Of a stretch of 64,000 nt of DNA, positions 35,601 to 50,400 are shown one piece after another. Source of the stretch: Cloeon dipterum. Its lineage: Eukaryota > Arthropoda > Insecta > Ephemeroptera > Baetidae. The stretch is from NCBI RefSeq assembly GCF_949628265.1, contig NC_088788.1:62001-126000 (forward strand), given 5' to 3'. Position 1 is the stretch's first letter. Every line of letters begins with the position of its first letter. The position numbers were made by a program, and so were the translations under genes. The notes below the pieces were generated by a model that made no database searches, was not told where the DNA came from, and was given only the letters and a program-made list of their open reading frames with translations.

Positions 35601-37448
35601 CGTTGGAATGGTTCTCCGAATTTTGCACCACTTTAAAGAGGAGGGTCAAGAATTTGGAGCGGCTAGAGCAATAGTGGCTCCGGCCGGCGCCGTATTGCTG
35701 GTCGGCGGCGGCTTCAAAGTTCAAAGGGCTTGCGGTTTTGCATGTTGCGTCACGCACGCACTCTGACGCGTTTGATAGTCGGGACTCGTTTTGCATTCCC
35801 GGTCCCAGGCAGGATGCAGTTCCCACGCGCTGCGCGACAGCATGAGAAAATTGTGCTACGGGGACACAACTTGGCATGTGAAAAGCGACACTCGATTCGG
35901 TCACGCCGACGTATTTTCGTTTATTTGCTGCTGCGGGAGCAAGTGCATAATGCCACATACGAACGATGGGACAGAGAAACTTGATATTTTGCGGTGCAAA
36001 CAACATCGATCACGTGGCTTCTTCTTAGCCAGATGAAGCGTCCGATCTTCTTACGAGCCGGCGATTTTCTAATTCTTTGCTGGAAGCGAGTGAAAGAATA
36101 TTCTTATTGCACGCAGTGAGCACGCATTTTATATAAAACTTTTTATTTGATTTCTTTCGAGACGTTGATACTTTGTACTTGTGCAACTTTACCTTCTCTC
36201 TGCGAAAACTTTTGATGAATTGGTTTCCGGCGATGTGCCGCGCCGGCCCGCGCGAGATTAAAACAAAAAGTTTTATTTTTCGCCTCTCGACTTTTTCGGT
36301 TCTGCCGAGCTTTGCTTTCAGGCGCACGATGAATATTTAATTTGCTTCTTTTGCCCTGCTTTAGCTCTTTTTATGCTTTTTGCCCGCAAATATTTACGGG
36401 TGAAATGAGCGCCTCTGCAAATTACGAGCAAAACTAACACAATTCTGCCTGGTTTTTTTAATTCAGAATCAAGCAGCACCTGCGGCAAGTTTTTCCTTTG
36501 TTTCCGCAGGCTGAATCGTGCTTCATTTGCAAATATTAATTATGCAAATATGTGGACGAAAATTAAGAAACACGACTAGGAAATTAGCTCAGGCCAAAGT
36601 TGGGCCCGCAGTTTCCTCTGCTTTTGTTTTAATTCCAGCTGTGGGCAGAAAGTTGGTCGTCAAATCTAAATTTTGCGCGCGAGTTCATTGATTTTTGGCA
36701 GTGACGCGTGTTCATACGAAATGCCGCATGTTTTTGTTTGCTCGTATCTGCGAACAGCAAAAAAGAGGCCTCGCGCGCGCGTTGGTTATTCATATTTTGC
36801 CATCTATAATTAATTTTGCTAGCGCCAGAGATATTTCGAATTCACAAACAGCTGGAGGACAGAGTGTTGATCAAAACAGATTGTTTGCAGCACGTTTTTT
36901 TAAATATACACGCGTAAAAAATAATTCACCGCGCGTTACTTCATTTCTCTTGAAAATCAAGTAGCAATTTTGTTTCGAAAACAGCAGCAAGCTGAGAGAC
37001 GTAATGGAAATGGAGTGAACAAAGCTTTTTGCATTGGTACACTATTTCCGTAAAAACCGCGTAGGCTTTAAAATATATGCACAAGATTTGCAATATAAAT
37101 TTCTGTCAAACAAGTTTGAATCAATGCTTGAGCACGAGCGAAATTACGTCTTTTTCAATTCAATGTGCAAGCGCTCTTTGCAATCATCGATACTAACAGG
37201 CAGCAACAAATAAGTCGTCGAGGCAAACAAAGTACTCGAGTCGCACAATCAAATAAAGGCAGAGCGAGTAATCGTCTGCTCGATTCCGCGCTGTCGTTAT
37301 TCTCATTGTGCGCGCCCGAGTCGTGTGTGTATGTTATTACATCGTTACTCACTATTATCCGCGTTTGCAAGCTGGTAATAACGAAAGCGCTCGTAGCGCT
37401 TGTGAAGTGTTTACATGATTCTCTTTCTGCGCGCGGGCAAATTGCGAG

Positions 37449-37483
37449 CAAAGCAAAGCAAAGGAAAGGAAAGGAAAGGAAAG
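37449..37483 (+). repeat. AAAGC/AAAGG pentanucleotide microsatellite
   Basis: Tandem CAAAG units passing into GGAAA units, about seven copies. A simple repeat with no evident function. Confidence 0.85.
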
Positions 37484-39345
37484 AAGCAAGAAGCACAATC
37501 GCACGTTCGAGTCTGCGGTCGCCGCTAAAGGAGGATTATTAACACTCTGTTTGATTTGTAGCCGGCAATTCACTTTGGTGATTCATAATGAACAGTTTAG
37601 TGCGTCAACAGTTGGCCTCACTAGCGCGAATTAATTGCACTTTTACAACTGCCATCTTTGCGCCACACGTGTTGCAGCATTTGCGTCGTAAAATTTTGAC
37701 TGCACCGCGATGTGTCCCTCCACACGTAAATTTATTGCTGCAAAAAGGTGCGAGCCAACTTTGCTGACGCTTTCAAATAGAGCTAGATATTTCCACACGC
37801 TGTGCTCAATCATAACTTACAAACTTAATCCATTTTTGCTTTTTAAAAGATTGTGAAAGAAAAGGGAGTAAAAATATTTTTACCAGAACTTCCTAGAGAC
37901 ATAATAGTGTGTTCCAATTTCGTGTCATCTCCAAATCGAATAGTTAAGACCATCACGATTTTTTGTGTTGCCTGACGCAATTTTACAATTAATTATTCTT
38001 TAACATGAACGAATTTTAAGTAACTTTGCCGGGGTTTCAACCATTTTTTGCATCCCCATTTCCTCCGAAACTCCTTCGAGTTAAAGCTTTTTCCAAAGAA
38101 AGCAAAATAAAAGTTTGTTTTTCCTATAATATCTCGTTTTTGCAATAATAAATGCGGATCTGAGAATTTAATACTCAGCCCGGTGTTTACTAGAAGCAAC
38201 AAATTGCCTCGCCACAGCTGATTGTGAGCCGCTGCGCTTTTGAATATTGTCTTAAAGACAATCGAGAATTCGTCGCCTCGCCTCGCGCGCATTCGCAATC
38301 AGAATCAAATTGCGTGAAGCGCGACACGCACGAATACGCACTGCAGGTATCGCACGAATTGCAAAATTGCTCAGCGCGACAGATTAAACGCGCGTGTAGT
38401 GCTAAAGCGTATTAATGAAATTTGGTAGCGCCTACCGCCACGCTTTGTGCGAGCATAATTATTCACAGCGTCGCCGAGATAAATTGAGCAGCAGCCCCGG
38501 AATCTCTTGCAGCTGCGGGTAGTGGAATACAAGCAAATGATAGTTTCGAATAAAATTTGGTTAGTTGCTCTTTTTTGGTTACATAAGTTTATTTTATTTT
38601 TAGATTTATTTTTATTTTAAATTAGATTACTCATTTACATCTTCTAATCATCTTCAACTAGTCGAAGGTTTTAGGGGGTTTCATATTATGACGACATCTC
38701 TTTTTCCTGTGGTGCAAACTTGTAATAATTAACATTGCAGTTAATTTCTCTCTTTGGTTGTATACATATTTTATTGTCATCGCCTGATCGGTCATATTAA
38801 ATTTAATGACTAGAATCTTATTTTCCATTCTCTTTGCCTCGAGAAAGCAGCAATCTTGGGCCGCGTCGGAGGAGGCTTGTAATTCAGAAAGCTGTGCTGT
38901 GTTGCCGCACACAAAATAATAGCTCAACATTGCGGTGCAGGGAAACTGCTGTTCCGCGGCGGCGAGTCGTATACTTACACCTCCCTTGAGAGAAAAGCGG
39001 CCTGGCGCCGTTCTCGCAACCGGCAAATTATTACGAACGCGTGTAAAATCACTATTCCGGACGGACGGCGTGGCTCTTAAAAGTGACGAGCCGGCTGGCC
39101 TTTCTCTCTTCTCTCTTTCTCTCCCTCGCCTGCCCAACACTTGCTCCTACACCACATTCGTTTTTTTTTTTAATATCGCAAACAGACAGACGCACGCACA
39201 CGTGTGTGTCAGCGCAAAAAGAACGGGGGAGCGTCGCTTTTATGCAAATTCAGCACTCGCCCGCGTGATTTGTGGACCAAAAATCGCAAAGTGGATTTCG
39301 ATATCTCCCGGCAAATATTTATTTATGGCCCCGATGCGCAATTGC

Positions 39346-39448
<103 letters not shown>

Positions 39449-42400
39449 GGCCTCCGCACTCCGCACCGCCCGCCGGCGCTGCCGCAAACTTTTGCAGTTC
39501 TCGCAGCTTTGATTACTTCCAAACTTTTGTTTCGCGGCAGACACACGTATGTGTATGGTTTATCAGGTGATTCAGCCTGAAATATATATTTCTGTACGGC
39601 CGGAAAAGTGGAAGGTTAAACGGCCGTAAAAAATATTTATAGTGCGACACACAGGAGAAACGGCCCAATTTTGCGAAACTGCTGCGAGCACCATTCTTCG
39701 TCCGCGAAATATTATATTTCTCTGCTCGCTCTTATCTTTACTGCAGTTTGCAGCCTGTTTGTCCCTCCGCCGGTCATAACTGCAAACGACAAAGGAAAGA
39801 AAAATGCCGCCAATGAATCTCTTCATCCCCCAAGCTTGGGCTTCGTCGTGCTCTTTATATGCCTGCATTCTACGTGAAGACGCAGAAAAAACTGGATGCT
39901 GAAATTCATACACTGCATCTCTGCATCTTGGTGCAATGTCTTTTTAATCAAATCGTATCAAAGTGCTCGATTATTTTGACTTGGGTTCGTATATCAAATA
40001 TAAATATATTGTTAACTTCCTTTGAATGTGTGGAATAATGTTGTCCTGCTGACTGACTAATCCTGCACAGTTAACTTTGGCATTTAAAGTTGTGAATTTG
40101 CAGTATGGCACATATAATTATGGTACTTGACAAGTTTCCCGGTTTTTTGAGTCAAAGCTAAACTTAGTCTTGTCGATCTGTGTTCTGTGCATTTTAGCAA
40201 CGACGAACACACCTTTTATGTCTTTATCAGGGTGTAAAATGTAAACTCTACTTAAAACCTAAGCGCTGTTGCCATTTATTTGCATTATTTTGTTTTGAAT
40301 TTCATGTTTATGATATAACTCTTTTTCAGAAACCAGATTCGATTATCAAGAACATTAAAGTAATAAATAATTAGATTTTAGAAGTGAAAAGATTGGTATA
40401 CTAATTATATTTTAACGAAAACGGACTTAATCCTCCCTTTGATTAAAATATATGGAATAATAATTAACCGCAAGTGTCGACATACTAACTAAAATACTAA
40501 ACTTAATTTTGTGAAAATGAAAATTTTAATAGCATAATTATAGAATAAGCTGAGTTTAAAGTTAAATTAGGATGAAATTATACTACAAAGCAAGTAAGCA
40601 GGAAAAATTGCGTCACAGCCACTCTGCTGGCTTTGGGCCGATCCTTAATTAAATCTGTCGGCCCGGAAGCACTCAAAGCACTTGGCAGCGGAATAAAATC
40701 TTGGGCGGCAGGCATTGTTCCGCGAGAGCTCATCCACGCGCGGAGCAACAAACAGGCCATTGCGTGAGAAGCAGTCTCAGCCTATTAGAGGCAATTAGCA
40801 TTTTTCATCAAGTGAGAGCTACACACATGTCGAGCGAAGCATAAATGTGCGTATAGCGCGGCGCACCCTCTTCAAAATCGAGGCAGCACTTGGGGATAAT
40901 TAGCAGCGCATGCCTCTAAATTAGCGGGCATCATCATTTATTTGAAGAGAGCGAGAGCAGCACAAAGCGCGCGTGCACTCGCGCAAATTAGATTAGGCGC
41001 GCGTTCAGCCGTCCGTCCGTCCGTGCGGCACTATGTTCGGCGGCTCGGCGCTCGGCACGAACGCAAACTCGGTGCCCCCCAAAACCCAAAAATGCTGTTC
41101 TGCGTTCGTTGTGTTTTAATTAAGTGCGGCCGGCGTTGATTGTGCGAGGCCATTGTCGGCGCGGGCAGAATGGCAGCGCGCATTGATTGATTAAATTTGC
41201 ACGTTTCGCAGTGCGGCTGAAAAGTGCACGAATGATCGCGAAATAATGCGGCGAGATGAGCAAGCAGAGTATAGCCATTTTTCTTCTCTTTTCACTGCAC
41301 GTTTTATTCAAATGGCAATCTACCGCGCGCGGCTTTTCAATTTCCATCGTGTAATTCCTGCGAATTTCCTTTTTACTGGGGACGACCAATTACCAATTAC
41401 CAAAAAGAATTGCTTTTTTACTGACAGTGGTGAAACGATCAAAATACTTCAATTCGCGTGGCCTAGCGTGCTGCGAACCAAGTTCGAATAAGCAATTTTA
41501 GCAAACACGGATGTTTTAAATAAATAAACACGTCAAAATTAGTTTAGAGATGCATTTTTTGTTCCATTTAATATCAGGTGAGTTTGAAAGAAAGTATTGT
41601 GTTGGAAAATAATGAAACCTTCAATACCATAGAGGTAAACTAAATTAAAGTTGAGGTTTTTTGTTAATAGATCAAGTCGATGCTCTCTCACGGGAATGTG
41701 TCTTTGAGCAGACAACTCGGCACTGCCAAAGTTTCCATTTAAAAAGACATTGCGTTGGGTGGGTGTATTCTATGCTTGCGCAACACATAATATTATAACA
41801 CGTTACAGATTAATTATGCTGGCGAAAGTCTAGAATATCTGAGGAATTTTCCGCAAAGCAAACAATGCCACGATTGATCGATTCGTCTCGTCAAGCAGGG
41901 TCTACCTACAATTGAATGAAATTTAAAAACCGTGAAAAGGATTAATTTGTTGAGAAGTGCCCTCTCTCTGTTTTGAGCAGCGTCGCAATCAGGGCTTCGT
42001 TAGTTGTTAGACGTACTCTCTTGTGGTGCGGCTCACCCGCTCTGCAAGGCTAATTGCCCCTTTTGCATGTACATATAACACACGCAGAAATTAGCCCGGG
42101 ACACGGCATACGCGTATGTAGCCGATCCGGATCCGAACCGCGTGTACTAATATAAAAGTGACAAAAATTCAAGTTGAAGTTTTGTCGAACAAAAGTTAAA
42201 TCAAAACGGCCGCGTGAGTGAATAGGAAAATGTTCCGAGTTGCGGCAGCTGCAGAGACAACGCTAGAAATGGCTAACAACGCATCGACAGCCATTAAGTG
42301 CAGTCTCGTCTGCCGCCGACGCACAATAATCGGACGCAATAAATAATCAAAAAAATGTGCCGTCCGCAATGTTACTCGAATACGGGTCACTTTAATATTT

Positions 42401-42471
42401 TTTCAAAGAACCCTTTACTCCCAGATCACTCCTATTACGGCCCCGAATGAAAAGAGAAAGCAAACACTCAC

Positions 42472-42598
42472 CCTGTTGACGACTGCTGGTTTGTTGTCCT
42501 CGATTGTCTCAAGTCGTCCAGCGGAGGCTTGCCGTTGGCGGTGGCGCCGACACTGACAATCGCCTTCATCTCGCGGCTCGGTCCAACTCGTCGAAAAC
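42472..42598 (-). pseudogene. Exon-like island Z with splice sites and a frameshift
   Basis: Minus strand, TTGTTTTTAG acceptor and GTGAGT donor (42,466-42,471), 127 nt. One frame reads REMKAIVSVGATANGKPPLD then DL; after a one-base shift it continues ETIEDNKPAVVNR to the donor. GC-rich third positions follow this split frame. The combination (good splice sites, biased codons, one frame break) matches the Ig-like islands on the same strand. It may be another exon of the same decayed gene, or a real exon with an assembly indel. The family is not recognised. Confidence 0.4.
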
Positions 42599-43607
42599 CT
42601 AAAAACAAGAGCACAAGACACACATTAATATTTATGCAAATTTAATACCATCGCGTGGATACATATTTAAAAGAGATTTTTCTCTTTGCTCGCAGGCAGC
42701 TGGCCGCCGCACAATTAATCGGTGCACGAATTTTCCGACCGGAACAATTTCGCGGAACAATCTGCGACGACCAAAAACAAGCAAAATTTGCATTTCGCGC
42801 CTCGCGAACAGTGAGTGGCGAGAGAAAATGTTGTCTGCTTAAATAAAAAAATTCGACTTTTGAAAGCAGAGAACAGAGGCAACGACAGTGCCGGCTCAAG
42901 AGAGGACACAGGGTGGCCCATGGCAAAAAATGGAACTAACTTTCCTGCTTCCCGCGCGTTCAAATAAAAACAAGTCTCCTTTCCTCCGCCAGAGACGGGC
43001 CGAGAAGCCGAAAATAATCGCCATTCGGAGGGCCGATTTCGGCAGACAGATCGGTCACAACGTCGGCCGAGTCAAACTGATCAAAATGAGACCAAATTTA
43101 GCAAAATCTGTCGAGCAGTGAACGCGTTAACTGCTTGTTGGCTAATGCATTGCTGACGCCGGAAGGAATTTGCGGAATTTGGCGGTCGAGAGCCAAGTAA
43201 AGGGCAACGAGGACCGAAAAGGATACTCATTCTATGCAATACGTACCAAATTAAGCGATGCGTCATTCCAAATCGGTCCAAATCTTCGACTTTGATGAAA
43301 TAACAGCACGAAACAGTCCATTTTTCACAACTAAACTGAACTTAACAAAGCAAGCACACGCCACTGCTCGCCACTCATCAAGGAAAACAAAAGCATGGCG
43401 GGATGGCGGCACGGCAAGCGGCTAGCTGGAGAACGGCGAGAGAGGGGGAGGGAACAATCGCCAAGCAAGCGCCCAGCAGGCAAAGCGTCAAGCAGGCGCA
43501 ATATTTCAAAACTATTTAAAAGAAAACAATTCTAGCGGTGTCTTCAGAGGTTGGAACGTGCTGGCAAACGAAATTTATGTATTCTAACAATAAACTGCAG
43601 ACTTTCC
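42599..43607. other. GC-mixed spacer before the satellite
   Basis: A plus-strand frame at 42,888-43,121 (ending RADFGRQIGHNVGRVKLIKM...) is not recognised. The stretch 43,400-43,500 is a purine-rich GGCG/GCAAGC-rich patch. No supported gene. Confidence 0.4.
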
Positions 43608-44445
43608 TGTAAATTCAAGCCAATTTGAAACCTCCAAAAATGAGAAATAAATTATTAGAGTTCGGAAAAGGCTCAAATTCGAAATTTTAAAATATTAAGG
43701 TAGGTTTTGGATGTATTTACGTGCTTGCACTCTTTAATATTTTTTTCTAAAAATTAATAATTGCTGACTTCCCTGCATTTTGGAATTTTAAAATTTCGAA
43801 ACCAGGCCATTTCCGAACTCTAATATTTATTTCTCATTTTTTGAGAGTTCAAATTGGTACAAATTTGCAGGAAAATTAGCAATTAATTTTTAGAATCATT
43901 ATTAAAGTATGCATTCACTTTGTTACCGCCGATACCAGTCTAAGAATTTTTAAATTTCAAATTCATGCTTTTCCAAACTCAAATATTTTATTTTTTTATT
44001 TTGGAGAGTTCAAATTTGCAGGAAAGTTAGCAATTAATTTAAAGAAAAAGTTAATAAAGAGCGCAAACACGTTTTGTTACCGCTGAAACCGGCCTAGGAT
44101 ATTTTAAAATTTTGAATTCGGGCCATATCCGAATTCTAATTTATATTTCTAATATTTTGTTTAAATTGAATCAAATTTACAGGAAAGTTTAATTCAAATA
44201 ATTTTTTGAATCAATTATTAAAGAGTGCAAGCACGTTATTACAGCCAAAACCAGCCTTCGAATTTTTAAAATTTCGAATTCGGGCCATTTCCAAACTCGA
44301 ATTTTTATTTCTAATTTATAATTAATCAAAATGAGTCGAATTTACACGAAAGGTAACAATTAATTTTTAGTATAAATAATATAAAAATTACAAGCACGTT
44401 GTTGCACCCGTAACAAGCCGTAGATTTAAAAATAAACGAATTTGG
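43608..44445 (-). repeat. Diverged, mostly inverted satellite monomers (left edge of array)
   Basis: About four degenerate units in the opposite orientation to the main array, recognised by the series GTTACCGC...GGCC...CATTTCCGAACTC and TTTGCAGGAAAGTTAGCAATT. The first unit (43,608-43,670) is itself inverted relative to the next (43,810-43,875), so a palindromic turn lies near 43,740. Confidence 0.7.
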
Positions 44446-47400
44446 GCCATCGATATAATAAAAATTAGAATTTTGAAATCGGCCGAACTCTAAGTTTTAA
44501 AATTCGTAGGGCAATTACAGGATTAGATTCAACCTTGTAAACTCTATTAACGCATTTTAAATATTAATTTCTATGTTTCGAGCAATTTTGAACCAATTTG
44601 CTTGCTCCAAAATCTAAATATTAAAAATTAGAATTTTGAAATTGACTGAACTCGAAAATTTAAAATTCTTAGGGCAATTACTGGATTAAATTCAACCTTG
44701 TAAACTCTATTAACGCATTTTAAATATTAATTTCTAAGTTTCCAGCAAAATTAAACCAATTTGCACGCTCCAAAATCACATTATTAAAAATTAGAATTTT
44801 AAAATTGACCGTACTCAAAAATTTAAAATTCTTAGGGCAATTACTGGATTAAATTCAACCATGTAAACTCTATTAACGCATTTTAAATATTAATTTCTAT
44901 GTTTCCAGCAAATTTAAACCAATTTGCACGCTCCAAAATCAAATTATTATAAATTAGAATTTTGAAATTTACCGAACTCGAAAATTTAAAATTCTTAGGG
45001 CAATTACTGTATTAGAGTAATTCTTTCAAACAGTATTACATTATTTTAAATATTATTTTCTAACTTTCCATCAAATTTGAACCAATTTGCATGCTCCAAA
45101 ATCAAAATATTAAAAATTAGAATTTTGAAATTGAACGAACTCGAAAATTATAAATTCCTAAAGCAATTACTGGATTAAATCCATGCTTGCAATCTCTATG
45201 AAATTATTCCTTATATTAATTTCTAAGTTTCCAGCAAATTTTAACCAATTTGCACGCTCCAGAATAACAATATTAAAAATTAGAATTTTGAAATTGACCG
45301 AACTCGAAAATTTAAAATTCTTAGGGCAATTACTGTATTAGAGTAATTCTTTCAAACAGTATTACATTATTTTAAATATTATTTTCTAACTTTCCAGCAA
45401 ATTTTAACCAATTTGCACGCTCCAGAATCAAAATATTAAAAATTAGAATTTTGAAATTGACCGAACTCGAAAATTTAAAATTCTTAGGGCAATTACTGTA
45501 TTAGAGTAATTCTTTCAAACAGTATTACATTATTTTAAATATTATTTTCTAACTTTCCAGCAAATTTTAACCAATTTGCACGCTCCAGAATCAAAATATT
45601 AAAAATTAGAATTTTGAAATTGACCGAACTCGAAAATTTAAAATTCTTAGGGCAATTACTGTATTAGAGTAATTCTTTCAAACAGTATTACATTATTTTA
45701 AATATTATTTTCTAACTTTCCAGCAAATTTGAACCAATTTGCATGCTCCAAAATCAAAATATTAAAAATTAGAATTTTTAAATTTACCGAACTCGAAAAT
45801 TTAAAATTCTTAGGGCAATTACTGTATTAGAGTAATTCTTTCAAACAGTATTACATTATTTTAAATATTATTTTCTAACTTTCCAGCAAATTTTAACCAA
45901 TTTGCACGCTCCAGAATCAAAATATTAAAAATTAGAATTTTGAAATTGACCGAACTCGAAAATTTAAAATTCTTAGGGCAATTACTGTATTAGAGTAATT
46001 CTTTCAAACAGTATTACATTATTTTAAATATTATTTTCTAACTTTCCAGCAAATTTTAACCAATTTGCACGCTCCAGAATCAAAATATTAAAAATTAGAA
46101 TTTTGAAATTGACCGAACTCGAAAATTTAAAATTCTTAGGGCAATTACTGTATTAGAGTAATTCTTTCAAACAGTATTACATTATTTTAAATATTATTTT
46201 CTAACTTTCCAGCAAATTTGAACCAATTTGCATGCTCCAAAATCAAAATATTAAAAATTAGAATTTTTAAATTTACCGAATTCGAAAATTTAAAATTCTT
46301 AGGGCAATTACTGTATTAGAGTAATTCTTTCAAACAGTATTACATTATTTTAAATATTATTTTCTAACTTTCCATCAAATTTGAACCAATTTGCATGCTC
46401 CAAAATCAAAATATTAAAAATTAGAATTTTGAAATTGACCGAACTCGAAAATTATAAATTCCTAGGGCAATTACTGGATTAAATCCATGCTTGCAATCTG
46501 TATGAAATAATTCCTTATATTAATTTCTAAGTGTCCAGCAAATTTTAACCAATTTGCACGCTCCAGAATCAAAATATTAAAAATTAGAATTTTGAAATTG
46601 ACCGAACTCGAAAATTTAAAATTCTTAGGGCAATTACTGTATTAGAGTAATTCTTTCAAACAGTATTACATTATTTTAAATATTATTTTCTAACTTTCCA
46701 GCAAATTTGAACCAATTTGCATGCTCCAAAATCAAAATATTAAAAATTAGAATTTTGAAATTTACCGAACTCGAAAATTTAAAATTCTTAGGGCAATTAC
46801 TGTATTAGAGTAATTCTTTCAAACAGTATTACATTATTTTAAATATTATTTTCTAACTTTCCATCAAATTTGAACCAATTTGCATGCTCCAAAATCAAAA
46901 TATTAAAAATTAGAATTTTGAAATTGACCGAACTCGAAAATTATAAATTCCTAGGGCAATTACTGTATTAGAGTAATTCTTTCAAACAGTATTGCATTAT
47001 TTTAAATATTATTTTCTAACTTTCCATCAAATTTGAACCAATTTGCATGCTCCAAAATCAAAATATTAAAAATTAGAATTTTGAAATTGACCGAACTCGA
47101 AAATTTAAAATTCTTAGGGCAATTACTGGATTAAATTCAACCTTGGAAACTCTATTAACGCATTTTAAATATTAATTTCTATGTTTCCAGCAATTATGAA
47201 CCAATTTGCTTGCTCCAAAATCATAATATTAAAAATTAGAATTTTGAAATTGACCGAACTCGAAAATTTAAAATTCTTAGGGCAATTACTGGATTATATT
47301 CAACCTTGGAAACTCTATTAACGCATTTTAAATATTAATTTCTAAGTTTCCAGCAAATTTTAACCAATTTGCACACTCCAGAATCAAAATATTAAAAATT

Positions 47401-50400
47401 AGAATTTTGAAATTGACCGAACTCGAAAATTTAAAATTCTTAGGGCAATTACTGTATTAGAGTAATTCTTTCAAACAGTATTACATTATTTTAAATATTA
47501 TTTTCTAACTTTCCAGCAAATTTTAACCAATTTGCACGCTCCAGAATCAAAATATTAAAAATTAGAATTTTGAAATTGACCGAACTCGAAAATTTAAAAT
47601 TCTTAGGGCAATTACTGTATTAGAGTAATTCTTTCAAACAGTATTACATTATTTTAAATATTATTTTCTAACTTTCCAGCAAATTTGAACCAATTTGCAT
47701 GCTCCAAAATCAAAATATTAAAAATTAGAATTTTTAAATTTACCGAACTCGAAAATTTAAAATTCTTAGGGCAATTACTGTATTAGAGTAATTCTTTCAA
47801 ACAGTATTGCATTATTTTAAATATTATTTTCTAACTTTCCATCAAATTTGAACCAATTTGCATGCTCCAAAATCAAAATATTAAAAATTAGAATTTTGAA
47901 ATTGAACGAACTCGAAAATTATAAATTCCTAGGGCAATTACTGGATTAAATCCATGCTTGCAATCTGTATGAAATAATTCCTTATATTAATTTCTAAGTT
48001 TCCAGCAAATTTTAACCAATTTGCACGCTCCAGAATCAAAATATTAAAAATTAGAATTTTGAAATTGACCGAACTCGAAAATTTAAAATTCTTAGGGCAA
48101 TTACTGTATTAGAGTAATTCTTTCAAACAGTATTACATTATTTTAAATATTATTTTCTAACTTTCCAGCAAATTTGAACCAATTTGCATGCTCCAAAATC
48201 AAAATATTAAAAATTAGAATTTTGAAATTGACCGAACTCGAAAATTTAAAATTCTTAGGGCAATTACTGGATTATATTCAACCTTGGAAACTCTATTAAC
48301 GCATTTTAAATATTAATTTCTAAGTTTCCAGCAAATTTTAACCAATTTGCACACTCCAGAATCAAAATATTAAAAATTAGAATTTTGAAATTGACCGAAC
48401 TCGAAAATTTAAAATTCTTAGGGCAATTACTGTATTAGAGTAATTCTTTCAAACAGTATTACATTATTTTAAATATTATTTTCTAACTTTCCAGCAAATT
48501 TTAACCAATTTGCACGCTCCAGAATCAAAATATTAAAAATTAGAATTTTGAAATTGACCGAACTCGAAAATTTAAAATTCTTAGGGCAATTACTGTATTA
48601 GAGTAATTCTTTCAAACAGTATTACATTATTTTAAATATTATTTTCTAACTTTCCAGCAAATTTGAACCAATTTGCATGCTCCAAAATCAAAATATTAAA
48701 AATTAGAATTTTTAAATTTACCGAACTCGAAAATTTAAAATTCTTAGGGCAATTACTGTATTAGAGTAATTCTTTCAAACAGTATTGCATTATTTTAAAT
48801 ATTATTTTCTAACTTTCCATCAAATTTGAACCAATTTGCATGCTCCAAAATCAAAATATTAAAAATTAGAATTTTGAAATTGAACGAACTCGAAAATTAT
48901 AAATTCCTAGGGCAATTACTGGATTAAATCCATGCTTGCAATCTGTATGAAATAATTCCTTATATTAATTTCTAAGTTTCCAGCAAATTTTAACCAATTT
49001 GCACGCTCCAGAATCAAAATATTAAAAATTAGAATTTTGAAATTGACCGAACTCGAAAATTTAAAATTCTTAGGGCAATTACTGTATTAGAGTAATTCTT
49101 TCAAACAGTATTACATTATTTTAAATATTATTTTCTAACTTTCCAGCAAATTTGAACCAATTTGCATGCTCCAAAATCAAAATATTAAAAATTAGAATTT
49201 TGAAATTGACCGAACTCGAAAATTTAAAATTCTTAGGGCATTTACTGGATTAAATTCAACCTTGGAAACTCTATTAACGCATTTTAAATATTAATTTCTA
49301 TGTTTCCAGCAATTATGAACCAATTTGCTTGCTCCAAAATCATAATATTAAAAATTAGAATTTTGAAATTGACCGAACTCGAAAATTTAAAATTCTTAGG
49401 GCAATTACTGGATTATATTCAACCTTGGAAACTCTATTAACGCATTTTAAATATTAATATCTATGTTTCCAGCAATTTTGAACCAATTTGTATGCTCCAA
49501 AATCAAAATATAAAAATTAAAATTTTTAAATTGGCCGAACTCGAAAATTATAAATTCCTAGGGCAATTACTGGATTAAATCCATGCTTGCAATCTCTATG
49601 AAATTATTCCTTATATTAATTTCTAAGTTTGCAGCAAATTTTAACCAATTTGCACGCTCCAGAATCAATTAAAATATTAAAAATTAGAATTTTGAAATTG
49701 ACCGAACTCGAAAATTTAAAATTCTTAGGGCAATTACTGTATTAGAGTAATTCTTTCAAACAGTATTACATTATTTTAAATATTATTTTCTAACTTTCCA
49801 TCAAATTTGAACCAATTTGCATACTCCAAAATCAAAATATTAAAAATTAGAATTTTGAAATTGACCGAACTCGAAAATTATAAATTCCTAGGGCAATTAC
49901 TGGATTAAATCCATGCTTGCAATCTCTATGAAATTATTCCTTATATTAATTTCTAAGTTTCCAGCAAATTTAAACCAATTTGCACAATCCAAAATCAAAT
50001 TATTAAAAATTAGAATTTTGAAATTGACCGAACTCGAAAATTTAAAATTCTTAGGGCAATTACTGGATTAAATTCAACCTTGTAAACTCTATTAACGCAT
50101 TTTAAATATTAATTTCTAAGTTTCCAGCAATTATGAACCAATTTGCACGCTCCAAAATCAAAATATTAAAAATTAGAATTTTGATATTTTCCGAACTCGA
50201 AAATTTAAAATTCTTAGGGCAATTACTGTATTAGAGTAATTCTTTCAAACAGTATTACATTATTTTAAATATTATTTTCTAACTTTCCAGCAAATTTGAA
50301 CCAATTTGCATGCTCCAAAATCAAAATATTAAAAATTAGAATTTTGAAATTGACCGAACTCGAAAATTATAAATTCCTAGGGCAATTACTGGATTAAATC

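Noticed and set aside
35593-36006. 137-codon minus frame
   Set aside because: No domain or coding bias. A comparable number of codons is open on the opposite strand.
38658-39140. 160-codon minus-strand frame
   Set aside because: No recognisable domain, crosses a plausible GTAAGT splice donor, and its composition follows the local DNA.
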